From JBBQNR01 sp963774075 (GTDB lineage Bacteria; Actinomycetota; Thermoleophilia; Solirubrobacterales; JBBDJG01): a DNA stretch of 64,000 bases. Positions 42,541 through 51,367 of the stretch are shown here, in pieces. Made by a program: the position numbers and the translations under genes. The stretch spans positions 186,001 through 250,000 of the forward strand of contig CAVZDP010000009.1 in NCBI GenBank assembly GCA_963774075.1. Reading direction: 5' to 3'. Below the pieces are notes generated by a model that did not search any database, had not been told where the DNA came from, and saw only the letters and a program-made list of their open reading frames with translations. Each line of letters opens with the position of its first letter. The stretch's first letter is position 1.

Positions 42541-43021
42541 TACGCAAATCCTCTTCCTTTCGTCCTCGATGGCTCCCATCAGCTCGGCGGCGCGAAAGAG
42601 GCAAAAACCGGCCAGCCTCGCGTCACCCGTCTTGATGGCTTTGTCCAACGACCGTTCAGCTCCCGACAACTCCCGATACGCCGTGTTGCTGCGATGGGTT
42701 AGTGCCTCGCTAATTTCCCGCTTGCACGCTCGTTCCAGCTCGCCGCTCCAATCGGTTTCGTCGCCACAATTCGCGAAGTTCGGGACACGGGCCTCGTAAG
42801 CGCCATGGGTGCAGGGTAAATGTCGGGCAGTTGGCCCAGTGCATCGACTACTCGGCCGTCCTCCATGAAACCGACGATCCCGCCCGCGAGGCCCATCTGT
42901 GCGAGCTGTAGCAGGTTGTTTGCTGCTGACTCCCGTTCGACCTCTGTGGGCGGCCTTTCCTGTGTCGTGCCCCCGGCGGTTCCGATCGCGCGATCAGCTC
43001 GTCGTGTTTGTCTCGCGCCAT
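42541..43021 (-). pseudogene. Degraded gene of unknown family
   Basis: ATG 43021 opens MARDKHDELIARSEPPG, then after a frame slip near 42985 TEVERESAANNLLQLAQMGL and GIVGFMEDGRVVDALGQLPD. After a second slip near 42805 it reads YEARVPNFANCGDETDWSG, ELERACKREISEALTHRSNT and AAELMGAIEDERKRI. Coding character is good in each piece, but no single frame is open. I do not recognise the family. Consensus errors or true decay are both possible; nothing else is supported in 43022-43184. Confidence 0.4.
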
Positions 43022-43184
43022 GTCGAGATCCTTGGCCGCCCGTTGCAGAGACTTGACCCAGCGGCTCAAGGTGTCTAGGTAAAGGGCGGGGGAGTGGGAG
43101 CTTCCGCGCGGCCTGTCATATCCATATATGGCAGGCTCAGAGATTTGAGAGGTCAGGGCGCCCCTGCGGGATACTGCGCGGACG

Positions 43185-43580
43185 ATGCCGCAGGAGAACG
43201 TGGAGGTCGCACGAGCTTTCGCCGAGGCTTGGAACACAGGAGACATGTACACCGTCCGCGAGCTGCACCACCCGGACGTCATCATGAGGGTCATAGAGGG
43301 TGTCCCTGAGCCAGGTCCCTTCGTAGGGCGCGAGGCGGTCATGCGGCAGTTCGAACTACTCCGTGAGGCTTGGGACACGGACAGAATCGAACACATCACC
43401 GACTTCATCGACGCGGGTGACCGAGTCGTCGTGAGAGTCGCCTGGCATGTCGTAGGCCGGGGACCCGAGACAACTCTGGAGTTCACGATTGTCTACACAA
43501 TGCGCAAGGGCCGGATCTTCCACCAGGAACACTTCAGGGATCACGCCGAGGCCCTCGAAGCCGTGGGGCTCTCGGAGTAG
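43185..43580 (+). CDS. SnoaL-like protein, M-S-x-E-N-V-E paralog 3
   Basis: The 131-residue NTF2-fold protein begins MPQENVEVARAFAEAWNTGD and has HPDVIMRVIEGVPEPGPFVG, REAVMRQFELLREAWDTDRI and RVAWHVVGRGPETTLEFTIV, and ends DHAEALEAVGLSE. It is followed after 3 bp by paralog 4 on the same strand, so the two are co-transcribed. Pairs of these genes (also 37473 with the stub at 37469) suggest heterodimers, which is inference. Ligand unknown. Confidence 0.88.
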   Translation: MPQENVEVARAFAEAWNTGDMYTVRELHHPDVIMRVIEGVPEPGPFVGREAVMRQFELLREAWDTDRIEHITDFIDAGDRVVVRVAWHVVGRGPETTLEFTIVYTMRKGRIFHQEHFRDHAEALEAVGLSE

Positions 43581-43583
43581 CCG

Positions 43584-44012
43584 ATGTCGCGGGAGAACGT
43601 GGAGGCACTGCGCCGGCTGTACGGTGAGTGGGCAAAGGGCGATCTGTGGGCTCTGCGCGAACTTGCCGACCCGAACATCGAGTGGGAGTGGTCGGCAGCG
43701 ATGGCGAGCATCGTTGGCGGGCCACGCATCTATCCCGGGCTTGACGAGGTCGGCGCGGCCACTCTCGAGTGGATTCAGTTCTGGGACTTCTACTGGATGA
43801 CCGCCGAGGACTTCATCGAGGCTGACGATGAGATCGTCGTGCCCATGCGGCTCCACGCCCGGACAGCTAGTACCGACAGCGTGCTCGAGCAGCGCATCAC
43901 GGCGGTGTGGACGTTTCGCAACGGAAGAGCCGTGCGTGTGCGCTATTACGACGAAAAGGCCGAAGCCCTCGAAGCCGTCGGGCTATCGGAGCAAGACGCT
44001 CGCAGCCAGTGA
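43584..44012 (+). CDS. SnoaL-like protein, M-S-x-E-N-V-E paralog 4
   Basis: The 142-residue protein reads MSRENVEALRRLYGEWAKGD, NIEWEWSAAMASIVGGPRIY, PGLDEVGAATLEWIQFWDFY and RITAVWTFRNGRAVRVRYYD, and ends EALEAVGLSEQDARSQ. It begins 3 bp after paralog 3. The tail and downstream sequence match paralog 2 (40980-41402). A strong bidirectional hairpin at 44116-44145 separates it from the convergent PRPGG gene. Confidence 0.88.
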   Translation: MSRENVEALRRLYGEWAKGDLWALRELADPNIEWEWSAAMASIVGGPRIYPGLDEVGAATLEWIQFWDFYWMTAEDFIEADDEIVVPMRLHARTASTDSVLEQRITAVWTFRNGRAVRVRYYDEKAEALEAVGLSEQDARSQ

Positions 44013-44115
44013 GCTAGAGCCTTCTAGGGGCCTCAAGCCAGGAGAAAGTTTCAGGGGGCAAAAGGGCAAGGGTCAGTCAGCCGTTCGAAGGCCCGTACAG
44101 GACGGCAGGAAAAGT

Positions 44116-44145
44116 GAAGGCCGGGATCGAATCGCCCCGGCCTTC
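44116..44145. terminator. Bidirectional terminator hairpin
   Basis: GAAGGCCGGG (44116-44125) pairs with CCCGGCCTTC (44136-44145), loop 10 nt. On the plus strand CTCATGCG follows; no long T-run. It lies between the convergent SnoaL paralog 4 and PRPGG protein B. A weaker form (AAGTGAAGGCC...) is in the same place at 41500-41535. Confidence 0.65.
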
Positions 44146-44182
44146 CTCATGCGCTTGCCCTGCTTTAACGCTCCTCCTTGGT

Positions 44183-44995
44183 TTACGGCAGGAAGGTCCC
44201 CGTGCTCAGGAACGCTGTCTCGTCCCCCGTCCCGCTCCCACCGCCAACGTCCCCGTCAGGGCCGGCATCCTGCACGATGATGCCACCGGGTACCTGCTCA
44301 AGCGAGACATCAACCCCGGGGATGGGCTCCCCCGCCATTTGCAGCTCCCGCTGGCCTTCCTTGATGACGCCCGGAAGGTGCGAGTTGAATGTGGTGTTCA
44401 GGCTGCAAGTAGCGCCGGCGGAAGTAGGGGTGGCCGTACACGAGACCGGCACCCCGAACGCGACCCACCTGGTGCTGGCGGTCGTGCAACCGGCACCGGA
44501 GGGAACCGCGCAGACAGTTGGGTTCGCATGGCCGGTGATCCGCAACCCGAGCCGAGCGATCAGTTGGCCTGTGTAGTCCGCTGCAGGTGCCGTGCAGCCC
44601 GGAATGGCGCCGACCGCGCAGCGCACGTCCGTCGCGCTCACTGTGATCCTCTGATCCATCTGGTCTCCGGCCGCGGGGCAGGGCGGCAGCTCGGCGTTGG
44701 TGCAGAAGACGTCAAGCCGCATCGAAGCGTTCATCTGTCCCGCGACTCCCGTCGTCAGGACCGGTGAGCTCAGCGACGTGGGGCTACAGGACGGCACCGT
44801 GAGCGGCGCCGTGTGCGTTGTGTTAGGCGTTTCATCATCACCGCAAGCCTTGAACACTGGTACCAACGGCACCCGAAGCGGCGTGCCTCCGCCTGGGCGG
44901 GGGTGCGTTGCAAGCGCCACGCTGGTAAGCCCAAGGGCGAGAAACGCCCCGAGGGCAAGCGAAAGCGCCATTCTCTTCTTCTGTATTGCGGCCAT
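44183..44995 (-). CDS. Secreted stand-alone PRPGG-module protein B
   Basis: The 270-residue protein has a signal peptide (MALSLALGAFLALGLTSVALA) and a mature start THPRPGGGTPLRVPLVPVFK, the same as protein A. The body keeps the module plan: PSCSPTSLSSPVLTTGVAGQ, MRLDVFCTNAELPPCP, YTGQLIARLGLRITGHANPT, SLNTTFNSHLPGVIKEGQRE, and the end GTGDETAFLSTGTFLP. It lacks the Cys pair (PTTCG) before the final block that protein A has. The gene pair with SnoaL paralog 4 and the shared leader show it arose by duplication with protein A. Confidence 0.8.
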   Translation of the reverse strand: MAAIQKKRMALSLALGAFLALGLTSVALATHPRPGGGTPLRVPLVPVFKACGDDETPNTTHTAPLTVPSCSPTSLSSPVLTTGVAGQMNASMRLDVFCTNAELPPCPAAGDQMDQRITVSATDVRCAVGAIPGCTAPAADYTGQLIARLGLRITGHANPTVCAVPSGAGCTTASTRWVAFGVPVSCTATPTSAGATCSLNTTFNSHLPGVIKEGQRELQMAGEPIPGVDVSLEQVPGGIIVQDAGPDGDVGGGSGTGDETAFLSTGTFLP

Positions 44996-45175
44996 GCTGC
45001 ACCGTTTCCCTCCCGATCCCCCCGGATACCAGCGGCCTTGCGGCCCCCGTCGGGAGTCTCATAGCGGTCGGCACTGTCGGTCCCTAGAGACGGACGCTCC
45101 GCTGTGTTCGGCAGGAGCGGCTGAGAGTGCCCTGAGCGGCCACCCTTTCACACACAAGGTGCAACTGCCAATGGA
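44996..45175 (-). promoter_or_regulatory. Conserved structured leader of PRPGG protein B
   Basis: On the minus strand TTGGCAGTTGCACC is followed by about 60 bp absent from copy A, then GACAGTGCCGACCGCTATGA, GACTCCCGACGGGGG, a GGCC-GCAA-GGCC hairpin, and ATCGGGAGGGAAACGG before ATG 44995. CTCCCGA pairs perfectly with TCGGGAG, which contains the ribosome site. The remaining 45176-45310 holds the promoter region of the divergent FG-GAP gene and no ORF. Confidence 0.5.
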
Positions 45176-45310
45176 ATATTCAGATGTATCCGATCGTATG
45201 ACAACCGATCGAATGGACTTTCGCGGCAAAACAGCCGTCCATCGGCAACCTCTGCGCCTCCGGAGTAGATTGACCGGGGGGAGCTCTCGATCGAACGCAA
45301 ATGGGGGGTC

Positions 45311-46927
45311 ATGAGCCCGCATGCTGAGTCTGGATCGCTGCGTCTTTGCCTCATCGTCGGCCTGGTCCTCGCAGGTGCTTTCGCTTGGGCGCCGAGCGCC
45401 GCCCACGGATTCGGCTTCACGACCACCCACCACCGCGCCGGCATCGACGCCCACGACGTCGCTACTGGAGACTTCAACGGCGACTCGCGCAGCGACCTCG
45501 CGGTCGTGAATGTCACTTCCAGGGACGTCTCCATTCTGCTCGCCACCGCTAGCGGTGGTTTCACGGGGCCAGTCAGCTACGGAGTCGGCAATACACCGAC
45601 GACGGTCGCGGTCGCCGACTACGACGAGGACGGCAACGCGGACCTGGCCGTCGCCAACCGCGGATCCGACGACGTCTCGATCTTGCTCGGAAGAGGCGAC
45701 GGGACGTTCGAACCAGATTCCCCCACAAGAAGGTTCGTGGCCGGCGCGAGCCCGTTCTGGGTCGTAGCGGCCGACTTCGACAACGACCACCACCTGGACC
45801 TCGCGGTCAGCAACTATCTCGGAATAGACGCCGAGGGCCGTGTCTCGATCCTTCGCGGTAGCGGCGATGGAACGTTCACCGCCGGTCCACAGGGCTCCTT
45901 AGCAGTCGGCCTTGGGCCGGAGGAGCTCGCGGAAGGGGACTTCAACAGCGACGGTGACCTCGACCTCGCCGTGACCAACTATTTCGAAGAACACGTGTCT
46001 GTCCTTCTCGGAAACGGCGACGGCAGCTTCGAGTACGTCAACGCAAACAACGGGCGCGTCTTCACCGGACAGCTCCCGATCGGCGTCACGGTTGGCGACT
46101 TGAACCACGATGCCAAGGACGACCTCGCAGTCGCGAACTATGGGGCGATCGATCTCAACCGCGGCTCCGTGGCTGTCCTGTTGGGCGATGGAGCGGGCGG
46201 TTTTTCAGCGCCGCACCAATACGTGCTCGACCATCAACCGATGTCGATCGCCGTTGCCGACTACGACGGCGATTCTCACCCAGACCTTGCCACCGCGTAT
46301 CAGGCCTACGAGGAAGAGCCGGGGATCTTCGACGCGCACTCTGTCGTCTGGATACTGCTCGGCGAGGGAGGCGGCACGTTCTCGCCGTTCGAGTACTTCG
46401 ACGTCGGCAGCGGACCGTCGGCGATTGCCGCCGGTGACTTCAACATCGACGGCCATCCGGACCTCGCGGTCGCCAACAACGGCACGGAAGCGGGCGACAA
46501 CGATGCGTCCGTGTTGCGCAACACGAGCAATAACCCACCCGACTGTTCAAAGGTAGGTCCGGCCCCGGCTCTTCTTTGGCCTCCGAACCACCAGTACCGT
46601 CCCATCGCGCTCGTGGGAGCCACCGATCCCGAACGCGATCAGGTCACGCTCACGATCACGGGCGTGACCCAGGACGAGCCGCTGAACGGCCGTGGTGACG
46701 GCAACACTTCTCCTGACGCGAAACGAGCCACTCCGTCCAACCAGGTCTATGTTCGCTCCGAGCGCAGCGGGCTGAGCGACGGGCGCGTCTACCGGATCGC
46801 GTTTACGGGCTCGGACGGCAAGGGAGGCACTTGCTCCGGCACGGCGCTAGCGGTCGCAGTTCCGCACGGGCGTGGTTCGACCGCGGTTGACTCGGCGCCT
46901 TCAAGCTACAACTCGTTCGGCCCATGA
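45311..46927 (+). CDS. Secreted FG-GAP/VCBS beta-propeller protein
   Basis: The 538-residue protein has a signal peptide (LRLCLIVGLVLAGAFAWAPS) and seven FG-GAP-like repeats with the calcium-binding D-x-N/D-x-D-x-D-L-A-V pattern, e.g. GDFNGDSRSDLAVVN, ADYDEDGNADLAVAN, ADFDNDHHLDLAVSN, GDFNSDGDLDLAVTN and GDFNIDGHPDLAVAN. They form an integrin-alpha-like propeller. The C-terminal about 110 residues include PALLWPPNHQYRPIALVGAT, a motif of an Ig-like bacterial extracellular domain. It has no enzyme signature and probably binds carbohydrate or protein. ATG 45311 follows a GGGGGG ribosome site. It is convergent with the arylsulfotransferase-like gene. Confidence 0.88.
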   Translation: MSPHAESGSLRLCLIVGLVLAGAFAWAPSAAHGFGFTTTHHRAGIDAHDVATGDFNGDSRSDLAVVNVTSRDVSILLATASGGFTGPVSYGVGNTPTTVAVADYDEDGNADLAVANRGSDDVSILLGRGDGTFEPDSPTRRFVAGASPFWVVAADFDNDHHLDLAVSNYLGIDAEGRVSILRGSGDGTFTAGPQGSLAVGLGPEELAEGDFNSDGDLDLAVTNYFEEHVSVLLGNGDGSFEYVNANNGRVFTGQLPIGVTVGDLNHDAKDDLAVANYGAIDLNRGSVAVLLGDGAGGFSAPHQYVLDHQPMSIAVADYDGDSHPDLATAYQAYEEEPGIFDAHSVVWILLGEGGGTFSPFEYFDVGSGPSAIAAGDFNIDGHPDLAVANNGTEAGDNDASVLRNTSNNPPDCSKVGPAPALLWPPNHQYRPIALVGATDPERDQVTLTITGVTQDEPLNGRGDGNTSPDAKRATPSNQVYVRSERSGLSDGRVYRIAFTGSDGKGGTCSGTALAVAVPHGRGSTAVDSAPSSYNSFGP

Positions 46928-46942
46928 GCGCAAGCCGGCCGT

Positions 46943-49039
46943 CTACGGGAGGAAAGCGCCCTGGCGCAGAAAGACCGCCTCGTCGCCAGTGCCGCAGGTC
47001 GGCGGGCAGCCGGAGGCGGGGTCAATGGTCGCGTCGCGCCCAGCGTCCTTGACTGCGACCGAGAAGGCCGCGATCACTGCCCGCGCGCCCTCGCGGGCAA
47101 AACCTGGGATGAGCGTGTCTAGGGTCGTTGAAAATTCGCAGCTCCCACCTAGAGTGTTCCGCGTCTGCGGATCCGGCTGAGGGGTCGACACGCAGTTCAT
47201 GGGCACTGCGAACGCCGCGTCCTCCATGGTGGCGGGGGCGTGCGGCGCCCAGGAATCGGTGATCCTCATCTCGGTCGCGAGCAAGAGCTGCCCCACGTAG
47301 TCCGAATCATCGACCTGGTTCCTCACGTCCCTGATCGTCACCTTGAGCGCCACGTCCGCCTCATCCTCTGGGGTGGACGGGTTCCCGACAGCGACGTCGA
47401 AACGTGCACCGGCGGTCGCCTTGCCCAGCGACGAAGTCGTGAGCAGCTCCGACTCCATTCCTGTATTCGAGCAGGAGGGGGAGTCGAGGGGCGGAGCGTG
47501 CGTGGAGTCGGATGAATCACAGTGGCTGAACTCCGGTACAAGGGGCACTCTCAGCGGAGTTGCTCCCCCGGGCCGCGGAAACCTTGGGTGCCGGGCATCC
47601 ATGCCGGCTCGCAAGGCCGAGCGACTTAGGACACCGGGTTGTACGGGGTACGCCCGATATGTCGACGCGCCGTTCTGAAATGCCAGGCTGTAAACGCGGC
47701 TGCCTGAAGGCGTGAGTTCGGTGACGAGGGGATTTCCGCCCCAGGCCATGACCCAGTTGCCGCCGGGGAGCTTGCGCGCGCTGCCGCAGCAGCCCGCGGT
47801 TACGGTTCCCGGATCGTTTACTTGCTCGAGCAAGGTGGCGGTTCTCGTGATCGGGTCGATCTCGTAGCGGATCGCCCGGGGTGTTCGCCTGAGCGTCGGG
47901 TGGAAGCCGTTGTCGTGGACCGACACTGTGCCGTCGCCTAGTACCCGTGCGTCATGCCCGCCCCAAGGCCCACTGCCGGAATCGCCTACGGTCGCGAGGC
48001 TCTCGACGCGCGGCGTACCGCCAATCTTCCATTCAACATCGCCGGTGGCCTTACTGATCTTGTAGACCGCGTCGAGGTGGCGGAATGAAAGTACGAAGGC
48101 GCCTCCATCCGGCTCTGCCGAGTTGAAGTGGTACGGGTCGTAGATTCCGGTGTTTGCTCCGATGTTGAGGATTTGGTTACACCACTCGATGGGGATCTCG
48201 GAGAGCGGGATGTGGTCCGACGGATACCACGACCACACGAGCAAGCCGTCGGCCGCGATTTCCTGGATCCCGGTGTCCCTGATGGTTAGATCCGATCGCC
48301 CGCAGAGGCTGAAGCCGGGCCGGTTCACGTTTGCGCCCAACAGGTAGTTGCCATTCGGCAGCAGTAGGAACTCGTGAAAGTCGGTCGCAGCCCCTACCGC
48401 ATCGAGCGTTCGCACAAGCGAGCCGTCAAATTGGCGCTCCTCGGCGCCCGATGTGACCGGGGGGTTGTGAGACCAGCCAAGGTTGCCGTTTCGCAGCAGC
48501 AGAGAGGCACCGGGACCTTCAACGCCGTGCATCCACCAGACCGGCACACCGTTGGTGTCAAAGATCGCGACGATTCCCGCTTGCCCTTGAAGCGGGGTTC
48601 CCCTCCGGCTAACGATGTACCACTCGGCCTGCGGTTGGCCGGAGAGCTCGGACGTCCAGGTCCAGAAGTCCGCGGGCAAGCAGCGCACGTAGTAGGTCCC
48701 TGTGGTACTTCCGCCGGATGTCGTGGTGACGGTGAAGCTCTCGCCCGCGGCGAGGCTGACGTAGGCGCTGAACGTCCCGCTTCGCGGCGGCTGGGTGTCC
48801 ACCGCCACCTCGGTGCCCGGTGGCGCTGACACAGAGACCTGCACCGGGGTGCCCTCCGTGCAGCGGGTCACGTAGTCGCTGACCGCGACCTCGAAGGTCG
48901 GGTAGAGCGATGGTTGGGCGGAGATCTCGACCTGCTCGGTGTCTGCTTGCGTGACGGCCGCGAAGATGCTGCCCGTGACGCAGATCCAAGCCAATATCAC
49001 CAAAGAGGCGGTCAGCGGGCGAGTCCACACCCTTCTCAA
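46943..49039 (-). CDS. Arylsulfotransferase-like protein fused to a C-terminal PRPGG module
   Basis: TTG 49039 with AGGGGAG 5 nt upstream opens a signal anchor (LTASLVILAWICVTGSIFAA). Residues about 70-150 are a beta-sandwich. Residues about 150-480 match arylsulfotransferase family 2 (PF14269-type propeller): WYIVSRRGTPLQGQAGIVAI, DFHEFLLLPNGNYLLGANVN, DPYHFNSAEPDGGAFVLSFR and VYKISKATGDVEWKIGGTPR. From about residue 490 the PRPGGATPLRVPLVPEFSHC module runs to the end CPPTCGTGDEAVFLRQGAFL. Authentic sulfotransferase activity needs a His nucleophile that I cannot assign with confidence, so binding rather than catalysis is possible. Total about 698 residues. Confidence 0.82.
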   Translation of the reverse strand: MRRVWTRPLTASLVILAWICVTGSIFAAVTQADTEQVEISAQPSLYPTFEVAVSDYVTRCTEGTPVQVSVSAPPGTEVAVDTQPPRSGTFSAYVSLAAGESFTVTTTSGGSTTGTYYVRCLPADFWTWTSELSGQPQAEWYIVSRRGTPLQGQAGIVAIFDTNGVPVWWMHGVEGPGASLLLRNGNLGWSHNPPVTSGAEERQFDGSLVRTLDAVGAATDFHEFLLLPNGNYLLGANVNRPGFSLCGRSDLTIRDTGIQEIAADGLLVWSWYPSDHIPLSEIPIEWCNQILNIGANTGIYDPYHFNSAEPDGGAFVLSFRHLDAVYKISKATGDVEWKIGGTPRVESLATVGDSGSGPWGGHDARVLGDGTVSVHDNGFHPTLRRTPRAIRYEIDPITRTATLLEQVNDPGTVTAGCCGSARKLPGGNWVMAWGGNPLVTELTPSGSRVYSLAFQNGASTYRAYPVQPGVLSRSALRAGMDARHPRFPRPGGATPLRVPLVPEFSHCDSSDSTHAPPLDSPSCSNTGMESELLTTSSLGKATAGARFDVAVGNPSTPEDEADVALKVTIRDVRNQVDDSDYVGQLLLATEMRITDSWAPHAPATMEDAAFAVPMNCVSTPQPDPQTRNTLGGSCEFSTTLDTLIPGFAREGARAVIAAFSVAVKDAGRDATIDPASGCPPTCGTGDEAVFLRQGAFLP

Positions 49040-49289
49040 TGTGCTCCCCTCTTGGCCCGTTCGGGACAGCTCTTGCGAACCCGCAAGTCGGTGCAGGCTC
49101 TCAGGTCGACTGTCCGGCGTCAACCCCCTCGGATGGCATGACCTTGTCCCTTATCCGACGGTGGCCCGCCGGAGAAATCTTCACGGCATCTTTGCGTTGC
49201 TCGACCTGTTCGCTGGTAGATTCGCCGCAATTCACTCTGGGGATTCGGCGCTGGTCTAACGTCGGAGGGTTTCGATAAAAACGCGTTTC

Positions 49290-51284
49290 ATGAGCTCGGT
49301 CTCTGCTGTGACCGGGGCTTTGATGGTGGCGCTCGCGACGGCCGCTCTCGCGCACGCAGGTACGTTCGCTTACGTCACCAACTCCGCCGGACTGGTTCTG
49401 AATCCCTACAGAGCCAACGCCGACGGCACGCTCGTTGCCCTGGCGACGACTGGAACACCCGCCGGCTCGTACGGCATCGTCGTGAGCCCTGATGGAACGA
49501 GCGTTTACGTCGCGAACCGCGACGCCGATGTCGTCTCGCAATACACCGTCGCTCCGGGAGGAACGTTATTCGCGAAGAGCCCTCCTTCCGTCCCCGCAGG
49601 CAACGCCCCCAGAGGAATCGCGATCAGCCCCGATGGGACGAGCGTCTATGTGACGAACTCGGATGAGGACACCATCTCTCAGTACGACGTTGGACTTGGA
49701 GGCGCTCTGGCGGCTAAGGGAACGCCAAAGATCCTCCCTCCGAACGTCGGAAATTTTCCCCACGGCGTGGGCGTCAGCCCGGATGGGTCGAGCGTCTACG
49801 TGGCCAACACAAACAGCAACAGGGTCTGGCAATACGACGTCGGCCCAGGCGGCGCTCTCACGCCGAAGAGTACGCCCTCGATACTTGCCGACACCGAGCC
49901 GTTCGCCGACGTAGTGATAACCCCGGATGGGGCCAACCTCTACGTCCCCAACAGGGCGGGCAACAGCATTTCTCAATACACCATCGGCGTCGGTGGGCTG
50001 TTGACTGCCAAGTCCGACCGCGACGTTTTGGGCGACCACGATCCGAGGAGGGCCGCGATAAGTCCAGACGGGTCGAGCGTCTACGTCACGAATGAGGAAA
50101 CCAACAGGATCTCTCAGTTCAGCGTGGGTCCAGACGGGGTCCTTGTGGACAAGAGCCCGGCCACTGTCGCCGCCGGCGGGACTGGACCGTACCCCGTTGC
50201 GGTATCCCCGGACGGGGATAGCGTCTATGTCGGTAACCGATACAGCAACGACGTCTCCCAGTACACGATGGACTCCGGCGGGCATCTCACCCTGATGGAC
50301 ACCGACGATGCGACCAACAGCCCATTTGGAATCGCGGTCGTCGCGACCGGCACGATCATCGTCCGAAAGAACGCCGTCCCCGACAGCCCCCAGGACTTCG
50401 GCTTTACGGCAGGCGGTGGTTTGACGCCGGGGAGCTTCCAGCTCGACGACGACTCGGACCCGGCTCTCTCCGATACACGCACGTTCGCCGATGTCGCGCC
50501 CAGATCGGGGTATTCGATCACGGAGACAGTGCCGGCCGGCTGGTATCCCGGCGCCGCAACGTGCAGTGATGGCAGCCCTCCGACGAACATAGGCGTGTCG
50601 CCAGGCGAAACCCTGACGTGCACCCTTACGAACTCGGTCACCTACCCCAGGCCCGGCGGAGGAACGCCTCTCCGCGTGCCTTTAGTGCTGGCCTTCGAGG
50701 AGTGCACTTCGCCCGACTCGACCCATGCCGAACCGCTGGACGAGCCCTCATGCTTGGGCCCGATACTGGAGTCAACGCAGCTCACGACCGGCACTGCCGG
50801 CCTGGCACAAAGCTTTGCGCGGTGGCAGTCGAAACCGGGGGACCCTGCTACTGAGCTCGATGAAGCTGACATCGAGATCCTCGTCAACCTCGGCGATGTG
50901 CGGCAGCAGGCCGGCGGAACGGACTACACCGGTTATCTGGCGGCGTCTCCCAAGGTCCGCATCTCCGACCGCGCCATCGATGCTACGGGCGACTCTGACC
51001 CCGCGCCAGTTGGAGCCGGGACCGCGTCGGACTTCCCGTTCTCGTTCCCGATCGGCTGTACCGCCACGCCCGGTCCAGGAGGGGCCTCTTGCACAACCTC
51101 CACGTCCGCCGACTCCCTCGTTCCCGGGACCGTGGCCGAAGGAAGACGCAGCGTGATTGGAATCCTGTCCCTCGACATCATGGACGCGGGTTCCAATGGC
51201 ACCGGCGTATCGCCGGGCTGTCAGCCCACCTGCGGCGACGGAGACGAAAGAGTTTTTCTTGAGCAGGGCATTTTCACGCCGTAA
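49290..51284 (+). CDS. Secreted YVTN-type beta-propeller with prealbumin-like unit and PRPGG module
   Basis: The 664-residue protein has a signal peptide (VTGALMVALATAALAHAG). Seven propeller blades follow with the recurring core ISPDGTSVYVTN/VSPDGSSVYVANTNSNRVWQ (lactonase/YVTN type, residues about 25-345). Next is one prealbumin-like unit (IIVRKNAVPDSPQDFGFTAG to ETLTCTLTNS) of the same family as the 339-bp repeats at 9558-11263. The C-terminal 210 residues are the YPRPGGGTPLRVPLVLAFEE module ending CQPTCGDGDERVFLEQGIF. It joins the two repeat families of the window in one polypeptide. An enzymatic role is unlikely; extracellular binding is inferred. Confidence 0.87.
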   Translation: MSSVSAVTGALMVALATAALAHAGTFAYVTNSAGLVLNPYRANADGTLVALATTGTPAGSYGIVVSPDGTSVYVANRDADVVSQYTVAPGGTLFAKSPPSVPAGNAPRGIAISPDGTSVYVTNSDEDTISQYDVGLGGALAAKGTPKILPPNVGNFPHGVGVSPDGSSVYVANTNSNRVWQYDVGPGGALTPKSTPSILADTEPFADVVITPDGANLYVPNRAGNSISQYTIGVGGLLTAKSDRDVLGDHDPRRAAISPDGSSVYVTNEETNRISQFSVGPDGVLVDKSPATVAAGGTGPYPVAVSPDGDSVYVGNRYSNDVSQYTMDSGGHLTLMDTDDATNSPFGIAVVATGTIIVRKNAVPDSPQDFGFTAGGGLTPGSFQLDDDSDPALSDTRTFADVAPRSGYSITETVPAGWYPGAATCSDGSPPTNIGVSPGETLTCTLTNSVTYPRPGGGTPLRVPLVLAFEECTSPDSTHAEPLDEPSCLGPILESTQLTTGTAGLAQSFARWQSKPGDPATELDEADIEILVNLGDVRQQAGGTDYTGYLAASPKVRISDRAIDATGDSDPAPVGAGTASDFPFSFPIGCTATPGPGGASCTTSTSADSLVPGTVAEGRRSVIGILSLDIMDAGSNGTGVSPGCQPTCGDGDERVFLEQGIFTP

Positions 51285-51367
51285 CGCACGTTTGGTGACG
51301 TCCCCTTGCTCGCCTCCTGCTCCTCGTACAGCGCGGTTGCGTGAGCCGCGCCGCTAGGGTGATGCCC

